Origin: Phocaeicola plebeius
GTDB taxonomy: Bacteria; Bacteroidota; Bacteroidia; Bacteroidales; Bacteroidaceae
Assembly (NCBI GenBank): GCA_004558305.1
Contig: SFDG01000014.1
Coordinates: forward strand, 1-64,000
Direction of reading: 5' to 3'
Length of the DNA stretch: 64,000 bases
A program made the translations under genes and the position numbers. Below are positions 1 to 7,589 of the stretch, piece by piece; the stretch's first letter is position 1; each line of letters begins with the position of its first letter. The notes beneath the pieces were generated by a model, which made no database searches, had not been told where the DNA came from, and saw only the letters and a list, made by a program, of their open reading frames with translations.

Positions 1-214
1 TACTCTTCAACTCTTCAAGACGTTCTGGATTATTCTTTCCTTCTTGTTTCAGATGTCTGTCAACGAGATAGGTAATCGTATAGAAACCACCCACAGACAT
101 ATACAGATTGCTTCCAGCGTTTGAACATCTGTCAAGAATAGTAAATACGCAGTCAGAGTATTGTCGTCTTTCAATAAACTCTATCAGCACATTCGTATCT
201 AAAAACACTTTCAT
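1..214 (-). CDS. PIN-domain protein, probable toxin (partial, cut by window start)
   Basis: The visible N-terminus reads MKVFLDTNVLIEFIERR, which matches the start of PIN-domain ribonucleases: a hydrophobic strand followed by the first acidic metal ligand (D in LDTN) and a further conserved E. About 71 residues are visible and the C-terminus lies outside the window. The start codon overlaps the stop codon of the upstream small gene (ATGA, 211-214), the translational coupling usual for toxin-antitoxin pairs. PIN toxins cleave RNA, often tRNA or mRNA; that role is inferred from the family. A stand-alone PIN protein outside toxin-antitoxin systems is possible. Confidence 0.8.
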   Translation of the reverse strand, partial: MKVFLDTNVLIEFIERRQYSDCVFTILDRCSNAGSNLYMSVGGFYTITYLVDRHLKQEGKNNPERLEELKS

Positions 215-474
215 AAATCGTATTTTTCAGAAAGATAATCATCACGCAATTGGTTCTTGTCAATATAAATCGGCGTGAAACGCCCCTTTAACTTTGACAA
301 AGTATAAGCATCGCTATCTGTTTCCATTGGCTTCACGACATCATTGGCTGATGTTGCTACATTGCCAACCCTCGTGGCAATCCATCCCATTTTAGATGCT
401 ATCGCCTTAAAGAAGGCTGTATCACTTTGGGGGATTGTATATTGAATACCATCCGATAATATCGCAGTTATCAT
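211..474 (-). CDS. small protein upstream of the PIN gene, probable antitoxin
   Basis: This is an 87-residue protein starting at the Met at 474. The frame stays open to 510, but the upstream Met would lie inside the -7 promoter box at 508-515, so the internal Met is preferred; it is preceded by the purine-rich stretch GGAAAGGAAT. I do not recognise a DNA-binding fold; the C-terminal third (after about residue 55) is charged and could be the toxin-binding tail. The four-base overlap with the PIN gene suggests an antitoxin, but that rests on position, not on a family match. Composition is more AT-rich than the cobalamin genes further right. Confidence 0.6.
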   Translation of the reverse strand: MITAILSDGIQYTIPQSDTAFFKAIASKMGWIATRVGNVATSANDVVKPMETDSDAYTLSKLKGRFTPIYIDKNQLRDDYLSEKYDL

Positions 475-507
475 ATAATTCCTTTCCGTTTTTAAGTTTT
501 TCCGCCT

Positions 508-515
508 CAAATATA
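508..515 (-). promoter_or_regulatory. -7 promoter box of the toxin-antitoxin-like pair
   Basis: On the minus strand the sequence reads TATATTTG, fitting the Bacteroidetes sigma-ABfr -7 consensus TAnnTTTG. Transcription would start near 500, about 25 bases before the chosen start at 474. No convincing -33 box was identified. Confidence 0.5.
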
Positions 516-546
516 CGACTTTCTTTCCCTTCTACCAAGTTTAGAC

Positions 547-679
547 CTAAAAATCTGAACAGTTAGATGTACCTGATACGCCTTCACCTCCATCACCACC
601 TTTAAGGGCGTTTATCTCATTCTGCTTGGCGGCGAGCCTGGGCACTGATGGCTTTTATGGATTTCTCTTCTGATTTCAT
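547..679 (-). pseudogene. frameshifted small peptide gene with a double-glycine leader (RiPP-precursor-like)
   Basis: From the ATG at 679 the frame reads MKSEEKSIKAISAQ and then stops after six more residues. The +1 frame across the same stretch continues as RLAAKQNEINALKGG followed by DGGEGVSGTSNCSDF and a stop at 547-549. Joined by a single-base shift near residue 14 this gives a peptide of about 44 residues with a charged leader ending in E-[IM]-N-x-L-K-G-G, the pattern of the Bacteroidales double-glycine natural-product precursors cut by C39-peptidase transporters. No modifying enzyme or transporter lies in the window. Alternatively the second half starts at an in-frame GTG. The leader resemblance is seen; the natural-product role is inference. 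Confidence 0.4.
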
Positions 680-788
680 GATACTAATCTAGGATCCTAA
701 GAAACCGTGTTGTCCGGGATTCAACGTGATGAATGATTATCGATTAATGATGATTGAATAATGTATATCGTGTGATTTGCGATGTAGC

Positions 789-1481
789 TTAATCTATTCT
801 TTCTAAATATGCCGAGGGGATATAGGTGGTGGCGATGGTGAGGATACCATCGACTACGATGGCGACGCGCTGGTGGCCGCAATAGCGGGCTACCTTGCCT
901 TCAATGCCCTTGAAAATGCCGCCAATGACACGGACTGTAGCCCCCTTGTCGAACTTATGCTCGTCATCGGGAACGACGACAAGCTCGCCGGACTGGTCGG
1001 CTAAGACCGTGCGGAGATTTTCCAACTGCTTGTCGGGGACGATGAGTGGTTCATATTTTACATCATCACCTAAACCTGTACGACGGCAGTAGAATCGGAG
1101 GTAGGGAAGGTTGGCGTTGTCGTAAACGTATGTCTTGAGCTCTTCTTCCGTGCCGCGGGCGAAGAAGATATTGAGCAAATAGGACTGGGTGACCTTCTTA
1201 CGCTTGTTGTTGACCATCACGAAAGCCTTGATGGTGGGATAGTAGGTCTCAACACCTTTACTCACAAGGTAATCGTTGGCCTTGCTTTCCTGCCCGTAGG
1301 TGGCGCGGAGGGCATACCAATGACGAGCCGACCGTGTATAGTGGGTGGACACCCCTCTTGTTGAATTCTCAGCCGGAATGGGCGTTTGAACTTCGGGGAG
1401 GGCATCGGGGGTAAGCCCGGTGCGGGGAGGGATAGATGTACCCTCGGGGGTGGTTTTCTCATCGGTGATGAATGTATTCAT
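789..1481 (-). CDS. upxY: UpxY family transcription antiterminator (NusG-like)
   Basis: This is a 230-residue NusG paralogue. After a variable N-terminus, an NGN domain begins near residue 54 (HWYALRATYGQESKANDYL) and a KOW motif follows at about 176-205 (FDKGATVRVIGG, FKGIEGKVARY). UpxY proteins bind RNA polymerase and allow read-through of the long leader of their own capsular polysaccharide operon. Here the downstream DNA holds only a broken peptide gene and a toxin-antitoxin-like pair, with no glycosyltransferases, so the gene appears to be an orphan left after rearrangement, or it acts elsewhere. A long leader with a terminator-like hairpin lies upstream. Confidence 0.9.
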   Translation of the reverse strand: MNTFITDEKTTPEGTSIPPRTGLTPDALPEVQTPIPAENSTRGVSTHYTRSARHWYALRATYGQESKANDYLVSKGVETYYPTIKAFVMVNNKRKKVTQSYLLNIFFARGTEEELKTYVYDNANLPYLRFYCRRTGLGDDVKYEPLIVPDKQLENLRTVLADQSGELVVVPDDEHKFDKGATVRVIGGIFKGIEGKVARYCGHQRVAIVVDGILTIATTYIPSAYLERID

Positions 1482-1525
1482 ATCGATGGCCTAACCTATT
1501 CAACAATGAACTCGGTTAAGGACAT

Positions 1526-1617
1526 AAAAAGAGCGTGGAATCGTCCTGTTGTCCGTTCCACAATCTGAGGCTTCTCGCATTGCCTACCTGATGAACAGAC
1601 AACGTCAGAGCCCACGC
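1526..1617 (-). terminator. terminator-like hairpin in the upxY leader
   Basis: On the minus strand GCGTGG (near 1617) pairs with CCACGC (near 1533), and inside it GTTGTCTGTTC (1603-1593) pairs with GAACGGACAAC (1558-1548), giving an 11-bp stem with one G-U pair. The outer stem is followed by CTCTTTTT at 1526-1532. The shape, a compact structured element closed by a stem and followed by a U-tract, fits an intrinsic terminator or attenuator. It lies about 45 bases before the upxY start, where antitermination by a NusG-like protein would be expected. Confidence 0.55.
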
Positions 1618-1940
1618 CGATATGAACTATGCACTATTCCTTTAGAGACCTATATAAACAATGGGTTTGCACCCCATAAGGGCACAACACATGCTTACAA
1701 GGTCTCACGGGAGAGTGATAAAATCACACCCGGGGCATCTACCGTTGCTACATTCGAGATCAGGTATTGAAACTTTGCGAGAATTTCAGATTGTCTCAAA
1801 CACAGCATCGAGTAAACGCCTTCTATATGTCATGGAAATCACGTCCCACCCAGCTACCCGCCTTGTTGTTTCTTCGGCATCGGGATGCCTGAAGTGCAAC
1901 TCGGCTCGGCGTGGGCCGCCATATAAAATGGCAGTGAAAT
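1526..1940 (-). ncRNA. long structured leader RNA upstream of upxY
   Basis: A -7 box on the minus strand at 1945-1954 predicts a transcript that begins near 1938, runs about 400 bases with no convincing reading frame and ends in the hairpin at 1526-1617. Early in the transcript GTGGATTTCAC can fold on itself. Bacteroides upxY operons are known to have long 5' leaders on which UpxY acts. Whether this is a pure leader or a stand-alone small RNA ending at the terminator cannot be told from sequence. It does not show the landmarks of RNase P RNA, tmRNA or SRP RNA. Confidence 0.5.
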
Positions 1941-1944
1941 CCAC

Positions 1945-1954
1945 TGCAAAGGTA
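1945..1954 (-). promoter_or_regulatory. -7 promoter box of the upxY leader transcript
   Basis: The minus strand reads TACCTTTGCA, a full match to TAnnTTTG. It faces away from the cobalamin-operon promoter at 2163-2171, so the two transcription units are divergent. No flanking inverted repeats of an invertible promoter were seen. Confidence 0.6.
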
Positions 1955-2162
1955 GAAAATATATTTTAAATATGTGCTATATACGATAAGAGAAAAATGT
2001 AAAATCGGTAAAATTAGATATTTTCAACGATGATTGTAAGTAAAGATACTATGTGATGCCATCATCGCTCTTGTGGTATACCGGACGGATGTCAAGGTCT
2101 GTCTTCACTACAAATTTAGCATTATTTTTATTCCTTGTGCATACAAGTAGCGAAATAATGTT

Positions 2163-2171
2163 TACCTTTGC
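2163..2171 (+). promoter_or_regulatory. -7 promoter box of the cobalamin operon
   Basis: The sequence TACCTTTGC matches the Bacteroidetes -7 consensus and lies just before the first conserved element of the cobalamin riboswitch, so transcription would start about at the 5' edge of the aptamer. Confidence 0.65.
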
Positions 2172-2179
2172 GGCAGATT

Positions 2180-2356
2180 TTGGTGCCCGTGGCCGGCAAT
2201 CCGTCTGCTACGGGTGAAAAGGGAACCAGGTGAAAGTCCTGGGCAGACACCGCTGCTGTAAGCTCCGTATGCGTCTTCGATATCCGCATTCAGCCACTGT
2301 TTCCTCCGGGACACGGGAAGGCATCGAAGATGGGGCAAGCCAGAAGACCTGCCAAA
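2180..2356 (+). promoter_or_regulatory. cobalamin (B12) riboswitch
   Basis: The conserved aptamer blocks appear in order: GGTGCCCG near 2182, AAAAGGGAACCAGGTGAAAGTCC across 2217-2239 (key parts GGGAA and GGTGAAA), CAGACACCGCTGCTGTAAG near 2244, GCCACTG at 2293-2299, GGGAAGGC near 2315, and AGAAGACCTGCC at 2343-2353. About 200 bases of leader follow before the TonB receptor start at 2553; an imperfect GC-rich hairpin at 2452-2482 could form part of the expression platform. Adenosylcobalamin or a related corrinoid would repress the downstream uptake and synthesis operon. Confidence 0.95.
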
Positions 2357-2552
2357 GTCGTTGAGTGTGAAGCTTTCGGGAAATAAAAGCTGCGGACACC
2401 ATACATGATGTTTCCTTCTCCGCATGACCGGTGTATGCGACTCGGCGATGTGGCCCCCTTCCGGGCACTCTCCGGGAAGGCCTGTAAATGGCTCCGTGCG
2501 TGTCTTTTGTTCCTCCCGACAAGCCTTTTGGACAAAGAAAAAACGTGTAAGA

Positions 2553-4916
2553 ATGGACAAGAACAGATGGACAGCACTGGTGGGACTGCTGTGGCTCTGC
2601 CTGCTGCAGGCCGCCGCACAGGGACAATGGACGCTTTCGGGTTTCGTGAAAGACATCCACGGGAATCCTGTGTCTGCTGCCGCCGTAGCCATACAGGGGA
2701 CGGCAGCCGGTACCTATACGGACGACCACGGGGCGTATGCGCTGCGGCTGGCTCCGGGTACCCACCGGGTGACGGTCACTCTTGTCGGCTACGAGCCGCA
2801 GGAAGCGGAGGTCCGTCTGCGACAGAACGAGCGGCTGGACTTCGTGCTCCAGGAAGCGGCCATCGGACTGGAGACGGTCACCGTGACGGGCAAGAGCAAG
2901 ACCCAGCGTCTCCGCGAAGGTGCCTACGCCGTCAATGCCCTCGACATCCGGTCGCTGAGCAGTTCCATCAGCAGCCTGAGCGACGTGGTCAACCGCACCA
3001 CCGGCATCCGCATCCGGGAAGAGGGAGGAAAAGGCTCGGACTTTGACCTCTCCATCAACGGATTGTCGGGCAACTCCATCCGCTACTTTCTGGACGGTGT
3101 GCCCCTCGACACGAAGGGAACGGGAATGACGCTGGCCAACCTGCCGGTGAACCTCATCGAACGCATTGAAATCTACAAAGGAGTCATCCCGGCCAGTCTG
3201 GACACAGATGCCCTGGGAGGGGCCATCAACATCATCACGCAGCAGCAACAGAAGAACTTTGCCGATGTGTCCTACGGCACCGGATCGTTCCACACCCACC
3301 AGCTGGATTTCAACGGCCAGTTCACCCTGCCCAAAACGTGCCTCATCATCCGTCCCGTACTGGGCGTGAACTATTCGAAGAACGACTATAAAATGAAAGG
3401 CGTGGAAATCCGCAACGAGGACCGGACGGGGTTCATCGTCACCGACTGCCGCCGCTTCCACGATGACTACCTCTCGCTGTTCGGACAAGTGGAAGCGGGC
3501 GTGAAGCGACAGCGGTGGGCGGATGAGTTTTTCGTGTCGGCCTCCATGGCCAAGACGGACAAGGAGCTGCAGACGGGGTCGGTGCAGTCGTGGGTGTACG
3601 GCATGGCAGAGCGCAACACCCGTTCCTACAGCCTGGCGGCCCGCTACAGCAAAACGGACTTCCTGGTGAAGGGACTGGATGTGCAGGCCCACTTGTCGCA
3701 GACCTGGGACCACTCGGCCACCATCGACACCACCTACCGGAAATACTACTGGGACGGGAGCTATATCAACGGTTCGTACAGTGAAATCCGGGGACGCGCA
3801 CGCACCTGGCGCCACTACAAGCGGCCGATGACCCTGCTCCGCACCAACTGGGAATATTCCTGGAACGAACATCACTCGCTCAGCCTGAACTACCTGCTGA
3901 ACCGTACGGGCAACCGCCAGTATGATGAGGTTGACCCGACCTATGTGCCGACCAACGACGTGCTGCTGAAGCACGTGGCGAGCCTTTCGTACAATCAGTC
4001 GTTCTTCGGGGGGCGCATGGACAATGTGTTCTTCCTGAAGGAATACATCAACCACCTGAAGGTGGAGCAGACAGAGCTGGGCACCATCACGGGGGCCAGC
4101 GAGGCTCCGTCTGCTGACACGAAGGCTTTTCTGGGAGGGGGTGCGGGCAGCCGGTTCCGGCTGGCCGAACCGCTGGCCGTGAAGGCTTCTTACGAACACA
4201 GCGTGCGGCTGCCGATTGCCCGGGAACTGCTGGGCAACGGGTCGACCATCTATCCCAACGTACTGTTGCGTCCCGAGTGCAGCGAGAATTTCAACCTCGG
4301 GGTATTCGGTACCTGGCAGTTGGGACGCAACCACCGGATTTACTACGAAGCGAACGGCTTCGTGCGGCTGGTGGACGACTATATCCAGGCCACTGTCACC
4401 GAGCAGGAGGGCATGATGCTGTACGAGAACGTGGAGGCCGTCCACGTGAAAGGCATAGAGGGGGAAATCCGCTACGACTGGAACGACCGCCTGCACCTCA
4501 TGGCGAATGCCAGCTACCAGGATGCCCGCGACCAGCAGCCGTTCAAGAAAGACGGCAAGCCTTCGGTGACCTACAAGAACCGTACGCCGAACAAGCCTTG
4601 GGCTTTCGCCAATGCCGAAGCGGCCTACACGTTCCACAATGTGGGACTGCCTGCCAGCCGCCTGAAGCTGAGCATGGACTACCAGTGGGTCCATTGGTTC
4701 TACCTGACCTGGGAGGCGTACGGCTCGTCGAAGACCAAGGCCCGCGTGCCCTCGCAGCACATCACCAATGCCTCGCTGCTCTACTCGTGGAACCAGGGCC
4801 GCTACAACCTCTCGCTGGAATGCACGAACCTGTTCGACAAGCTGGCCTACGACAACTACATGCTCCAGAAGCCGGGACGGGCTTTCTTTGCGAAATTCCG
4901 GCTGTTCCTCCAGTGA
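2553..4916 (+). CDS. btuB: TonB-dependent outer-membrane receptor, probable corrinoid transporter
   Basis: The protein has 787 residues from the Met at 2553. The longer open frame is rejected because it runs back into the riboswitch leader. A signal peptide (to about residue 23, ending AAAQG) is followed by a carboxypeptidase-regulatory-like beta domain (about 25-110, SGFVKDIHGNPVSAAAVAIQ), a plug domain (about 120-230, with YFLDGVPL and IEIYKGVIPASL) and a beta-barrel ending in an aromatic-rich strand with FFAKFRLFLQ. Position directly behind a cobalamin riboswitch, with BtuFCD homologues downstream, points to uptake of cobalamin or precursors. It differs from enterobacterial BtuB by the N-terminal extra domain common in Bacteroidetes receptors. 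Confidence 0.9.
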   Translation: MDKNRWTALVGLLWLCLLQAAAQGQWTLSGFVKDIHGNPVSAAAVAIQGTAAGTYTDDHGAYALRLAPGTHRVTVTLVGYEPQEAEVRLRQNERLDFVLQEAAIGLETVTVTGKSKTQRLREGAYAVNALDIRSLSSSISSLSDVVNRTTGIRIREEGGKGSDFDLSINGLSGNSIRYFLDGVPLDTKGTGMTLANLPVNLIERIEIYKGVIPASLDTDALGGAINIITQQQQKNFADVSYGTGSFHTHQLDFNGQFTLPKTCLIIRPVLGVNYSKNDYKMKGVEIRNEDRTGFIVTDCRRFHDDYLSLFGQVEAGVKRQRWADEFFVSASMAKTDKELQTGSVQSWVYGMAERNTRSYSLAARYSKTDFLVKGLDVQAHLSQTWDHSATIDTTYRKYYWDGSYINGSYSEIRGRARTWRHYKRPMTLLRTNWEYSWNEHHSLSLNYLLNRTGNRQYDEVDPTYVPTNDVLLKHVASLSYNQSFFGGRMDNVFFLKEYINHLKVEQTELGTITGASEAPSADTKAFLGGGAGSRFRLAEPLAVKASYEHSVRLPIARELLGNGSTIYPNVLLRPECSENFNLGVFGTWQLGRNHRIYYEANGFVRLVDDYIQATVTEQEGMMLYENVEAVHVKGIEGEIRYDWNDRLHLMANASYQDARDQQPFKKDGKPSVTYKNRTPNKPWAFANAEAAYTFHNVGLPASRLKLSMDYQWVHWFYLTWEAYGSSKTKARVPSQHITNASLLYSWNQGRYNLSLECTNLFDKLAYDNYMLQKPGRAFFAKFRLFLQ

Positions 4917-4954
4917 TTTGAATGATTCATCAACCCAAATAACGAAAAACAGAT

Positions 4955-6280
4955 ATGAAAACAAAAAGATTCTTATGGAATGCCTGCATGGCCGTGTGCA
5001 TGAGCCTTTCGGCCACATTGCTGACCGGATGCTCGGACGATGACGAGAAGGTGACCGAACCGGAAACTCCGGAAGTGAAGACCACTTACCGCTTCGACCT
5101 GTTCGTCTGTGCCAAGAACCACGGCGGCATGAGCCAAAACAAGAACGGAACGTTCGTGCGCAACGTACCGGCACTGACCGCCGACCAGCCGATGGTGGAA
5201 TTTACCGGCAAAGGGATTGACATCACCCAGTCGTACACCATGGAAAGCATCACGAAAGGCAAGTACTACTACCAGGTTCCCCAGTCACCCGCCGACCGGT
5301 TCTCGAAATTCCAGATCCTGACCGATGCCGAAGGCGATGAATACATCCAGACGGTGGCGGAAGTGCCGTTCAAGGAGAACACGTACTATGCCCGCAAGTA
5401 CACCCATGCCTGGACGGACGATGCCACGTTGGTGATTGTCGGCACAGATGCTGCCCACAAGATTGTCTACTGGTCGAAACTGAAGGATACGGACACCTCC
5501 CTCAGCATCGAAAGCGAAGGCACACTGGACATCCCCCTGCCAGAGAACGCCAGCGCCCTGTCCACTTCGGGCATCCTGACCTATCGGGCATCGGACAAAA
5601 AACTATACTATTTCTATAACGCCAAGATAGCAGCCGGTATCACCCAGTCGTCTACGTCCACCCTCTACATCGCCATCATCGACCCGGCTACCATGAAAGT
5701 GGAGTCGAACCTGCCGGTCGACAAAGCCCTGGCCGAGGAGACAGCCGCCAGTGCCTACGGCGAACTGATGCAGAACACGGTGATGTACGACGACCAGGAC
5801 AATCTCTATTTGGCCTGCCTGAAGACCATCAACGATCAGGAATGCGGCACTCTGCTCCGCATGAACGCCGGCCAGACCACCTTCGACCCGACCTACAACG
5901 GATTCCCGAACCCTGAAGGCAAACTGCTGACCATCCAGTTTACCGGCCACGGAAAGGCACTGGCCTATTCCAGTAACAACGAACTGGGGACGGGCAAGAA
6001 CGACGTCAGCTACTTCTACTCCATCATCCGCCTCGCCGACGGCAGCCGCGAACGCCTGAAGTTCAACGGACAAGAGATGCGCTATTGCAGCGGCCGCTTC
6101 TCGCAGCGCAGTGTCGTGGTGGACGGCAAGACTTATTTCGGACTGACCGAAGGAACGGGCGAAGACGAGTATCCGACCATCTACATCTACGATGCCGAAA
6201 CCGACAGCGTGGAAGAAGGAATCAAGCTGTCGAAAGGCTTCTGCTTCGACATCATCCGGGTAATGGAAGCTGAAGAATAA
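4955..6280 (+). CDS. DUF4374-type surface lipoprotein next to the corrinoid receptor
   Basis: This is a 441-residue lipoprotein. Its lipobox LLTGC puts the lipidated Cys at residue 26, and the next residues SDDDE form the acidic Bacteroidetes lipoprotein export signal, so surface exposure is expected. The rest has repeated short beta-rich segments with the look of a beta-propeller and resembles the DUF4374 family, members of which sit next to TonB receptors, including one in xenosiderophore uptake. Because the gene lies between a riboswitch-controlled receptor and cbiA, it probably captures a corrinoid (or cobalt complex) for the receptor, as BtuG does in other Bacteroides loci. That role is inferred from position. 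Confidence 0.8.
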   Translation: MKTKRFLWNACMAVCMSLSATLLTGCSDDDEKVTEPETPEVKTTYRFDLFVCAKNHGGMSQNKNGTFVRNVPALTADQPMVEFTGKGIDITQSYTMESITKGKYYYQVPQSPADRFSKFQILTDAEGDEYIQTVAEVPFKENTYYARKYTHAWTDDATLVIVGTDAAHKIVYWSKLKDTDTSLSIESEGTLDIPLPENASALSTSGILTYRASDKKLYYFYNAKIAAGITQSSTSTLYIAIIDPATMKVESNLPVDKALAEETAASAYGELMQNTVMYDDQDNLYLACLKTINDQECGTLLRMNAGQTTFDPTYNGFPNPEGKLLTIQFTGHGKALAYSSNNELGTGKNDVSYFYSIIRLADGSRERLKFNGQEMRYCSGRFSQRSVVVDGKTYFGLTEGTGEDEYPTIYIYDAETDSVEEGIKLSKGFCFDIIRVMEAEE

Positions 6281-6296
6281 CTCTCTGGAAGACAGC

Positions 6297-7589
6297 ATGA
6301 CTTCACAATTTCTGATAGGAGCAGCCTCATCGGAAAGCGGCAAGACCACTTTCACGATGGGGCTGCTGCGTGCCTTGAAGAACCGGGGCTGCCGCCTCCA
6401 GCCGTTCAAGAGCGGCCCCGATTACATCGACCCCCTGTTCCACACGCAGGCCTCGGGACAGGAGTCGGTCAACCTGGATGTGTGGATGTCCTCCCCCGAC
6501 CATGTGTGCACGCTGTATGCCACTTACGGGGCCGGTACGGATGCTTGTGTGGTGGAAGGCGTGATGGGCCTTTTCGACGGCTACGCCCGGTGGGAGGGCA
6601 GCAGCGGCGCACTGGCCGCCTTGCTCGGCATTCCGGTCATCCTGCTGGTCAATGCCCGTTCGGCAGCCTACTCGGTCGCCCCGCTCATCAGCGGCTTTGC
6701 CCACTTCCGGCCCGATGTACGGGTGGCGGGGGTGGTATTCAACCGGGTGGCTTCAGCGAGCCATTTCCAGCACCTGAAAGAAGCCTGCGACGATGTAGGG
6801 GTGGACTGCTTCGGCTACCTGCCCCAGTCGCCCGACATCCAAGTGCCTTCGCGCCACTTGGGACTGACCTTGGAGGCCCGGCAGGAAAGGGAAAAGCAGA
6901 TAGCCTTGGCTGCCGACCTGATTGAACGCCATGTCGACATCGACCGGCTGCTGGCGGCCAGCCTCCTCCCCTCCCCTGTCTGTCCGCCCGTCCCGACTGT
7001 CCGTGGAAAACTGCGCGTGGCAGTGGCCCGTGACGATGCCTTCAACTTCATCTACCGCGAGAACCTGGCGCAACTGCAGCGGCTGGGAGAAGTGAACTTC
7101 TTCAGTCCGCTCCGCGGCGACCGGCTGCCCTCTGCCGACCTGGTCTACCTGCCCGGCGGCTATCCGGAACTGTTTGCCCCTACCCTGTCGGCCCGACGGA
7201 ACACCCTGAACGACCTGAAGGACTATGCCGGACAAGGCGGACGACTGCTGGCCGAATGCGGGGGGATGATGTATCTCTCCCGATCCATCACCGATGCCGA
7301 CGGCGAGCGGTCTTATCCCATGGCCGGCGTACTGCCCTTCGACTGTACCATGGCTCATGCCCGCTTGCACCTGGGCTACCGCCGTCTGGTCATCGGCGAC
7401 AGCGAATGGAGGGGACACGAGTTCCACTACTCGGATATCGTACAGCCCGACGCACTGCCCTCCATCGCAGGACAGTTCAACGGAAAGGGCCTCCCCGTCG
7501 ATACGTCCCTTTACCGAATCAAGAATGTCATTGCCGGCTACACCCACTTATACTGGGGCGACCGGAATATTTTGGAACTATGGAACTGA
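6297..7589 (+). CDS. cbiA: cobyrinate a,c-diamide synthase
   Basis: This is a 430-residue glutamine-dependent amidotransferase that amidates the a and c side chains of cob(II)yrinate using ATP. An N-terminal P-loop (ASSESGKTTFTMGLL, about residues 9-23) is followed by FKSGPDYIDP; the C-terminal class-I glutamine amidotransferase domain has its nucleophile Cys in LAECGGMMYL at about 321. It starts 17 bases after the DUF4374 gene and its end overlaps the next gene by 10 bases, so it is part of the riboswitch operon. Length and motifs are normal for CbiA/CobB. Confidence 0.95.
   Translation: MTSQFLIGAASSESGKTTFTMGLLRALKNRGCRLQPFKSGPDYIDPLFHTQASGQESVNLDVWMSSPDHVCTLYATYGAGTDACVVEGVMGLFDGYARWEGSSGALAALLGIPVILLVNARSAAYSVAPLISGFAHFRPDVRVAGVVFNRVASASHFQHLKEACDDVGVDCFGYLPQSPDIQVPSRHLGLTLEARQEREKQIALAADLIERHVDIDRLLAASLLPSPVCPPVPTVRGKLRVAVARDDAFNFIYRENLAQLQRLGEVNFFSPLRGDRLPSADLVYLPGGYPELFAPTLSARRNTLNDLKDYAGQGGRLLAECGGMMYLSRSITDADGERSYPMAGVLPFDCTMAHARLHLGYRRLVIGDSEWRGHEFHYSDIVQPDALPSIAGQFNGKGLPVDTSLYRIKNVIAGYTHLYWGDRNILELWN

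Noticed and set aside
1549..1969. Short plus-strand open frames opposite the upxY leader
   Set aside because: No family resemblance; they overlap the predicted terminator hairpin and promoter of the upxY leader and vary in frame.
1482..2160. Invertible promoter upstream of upxY
   Set aside because: Such promoters are usual for Bacteroides capsule loci, but I found no flanking inverted repeats or recombinase gene here.
2208..5174. Very long minus-strand open frame (988 codons) opposite the TonB receptor
   Set aside because: Arg/Pro/His/Val-rich low-information protein that exactly mirrors the receptor gene; a shadow of GC-rich codon use. It even runs through the riboswitch.
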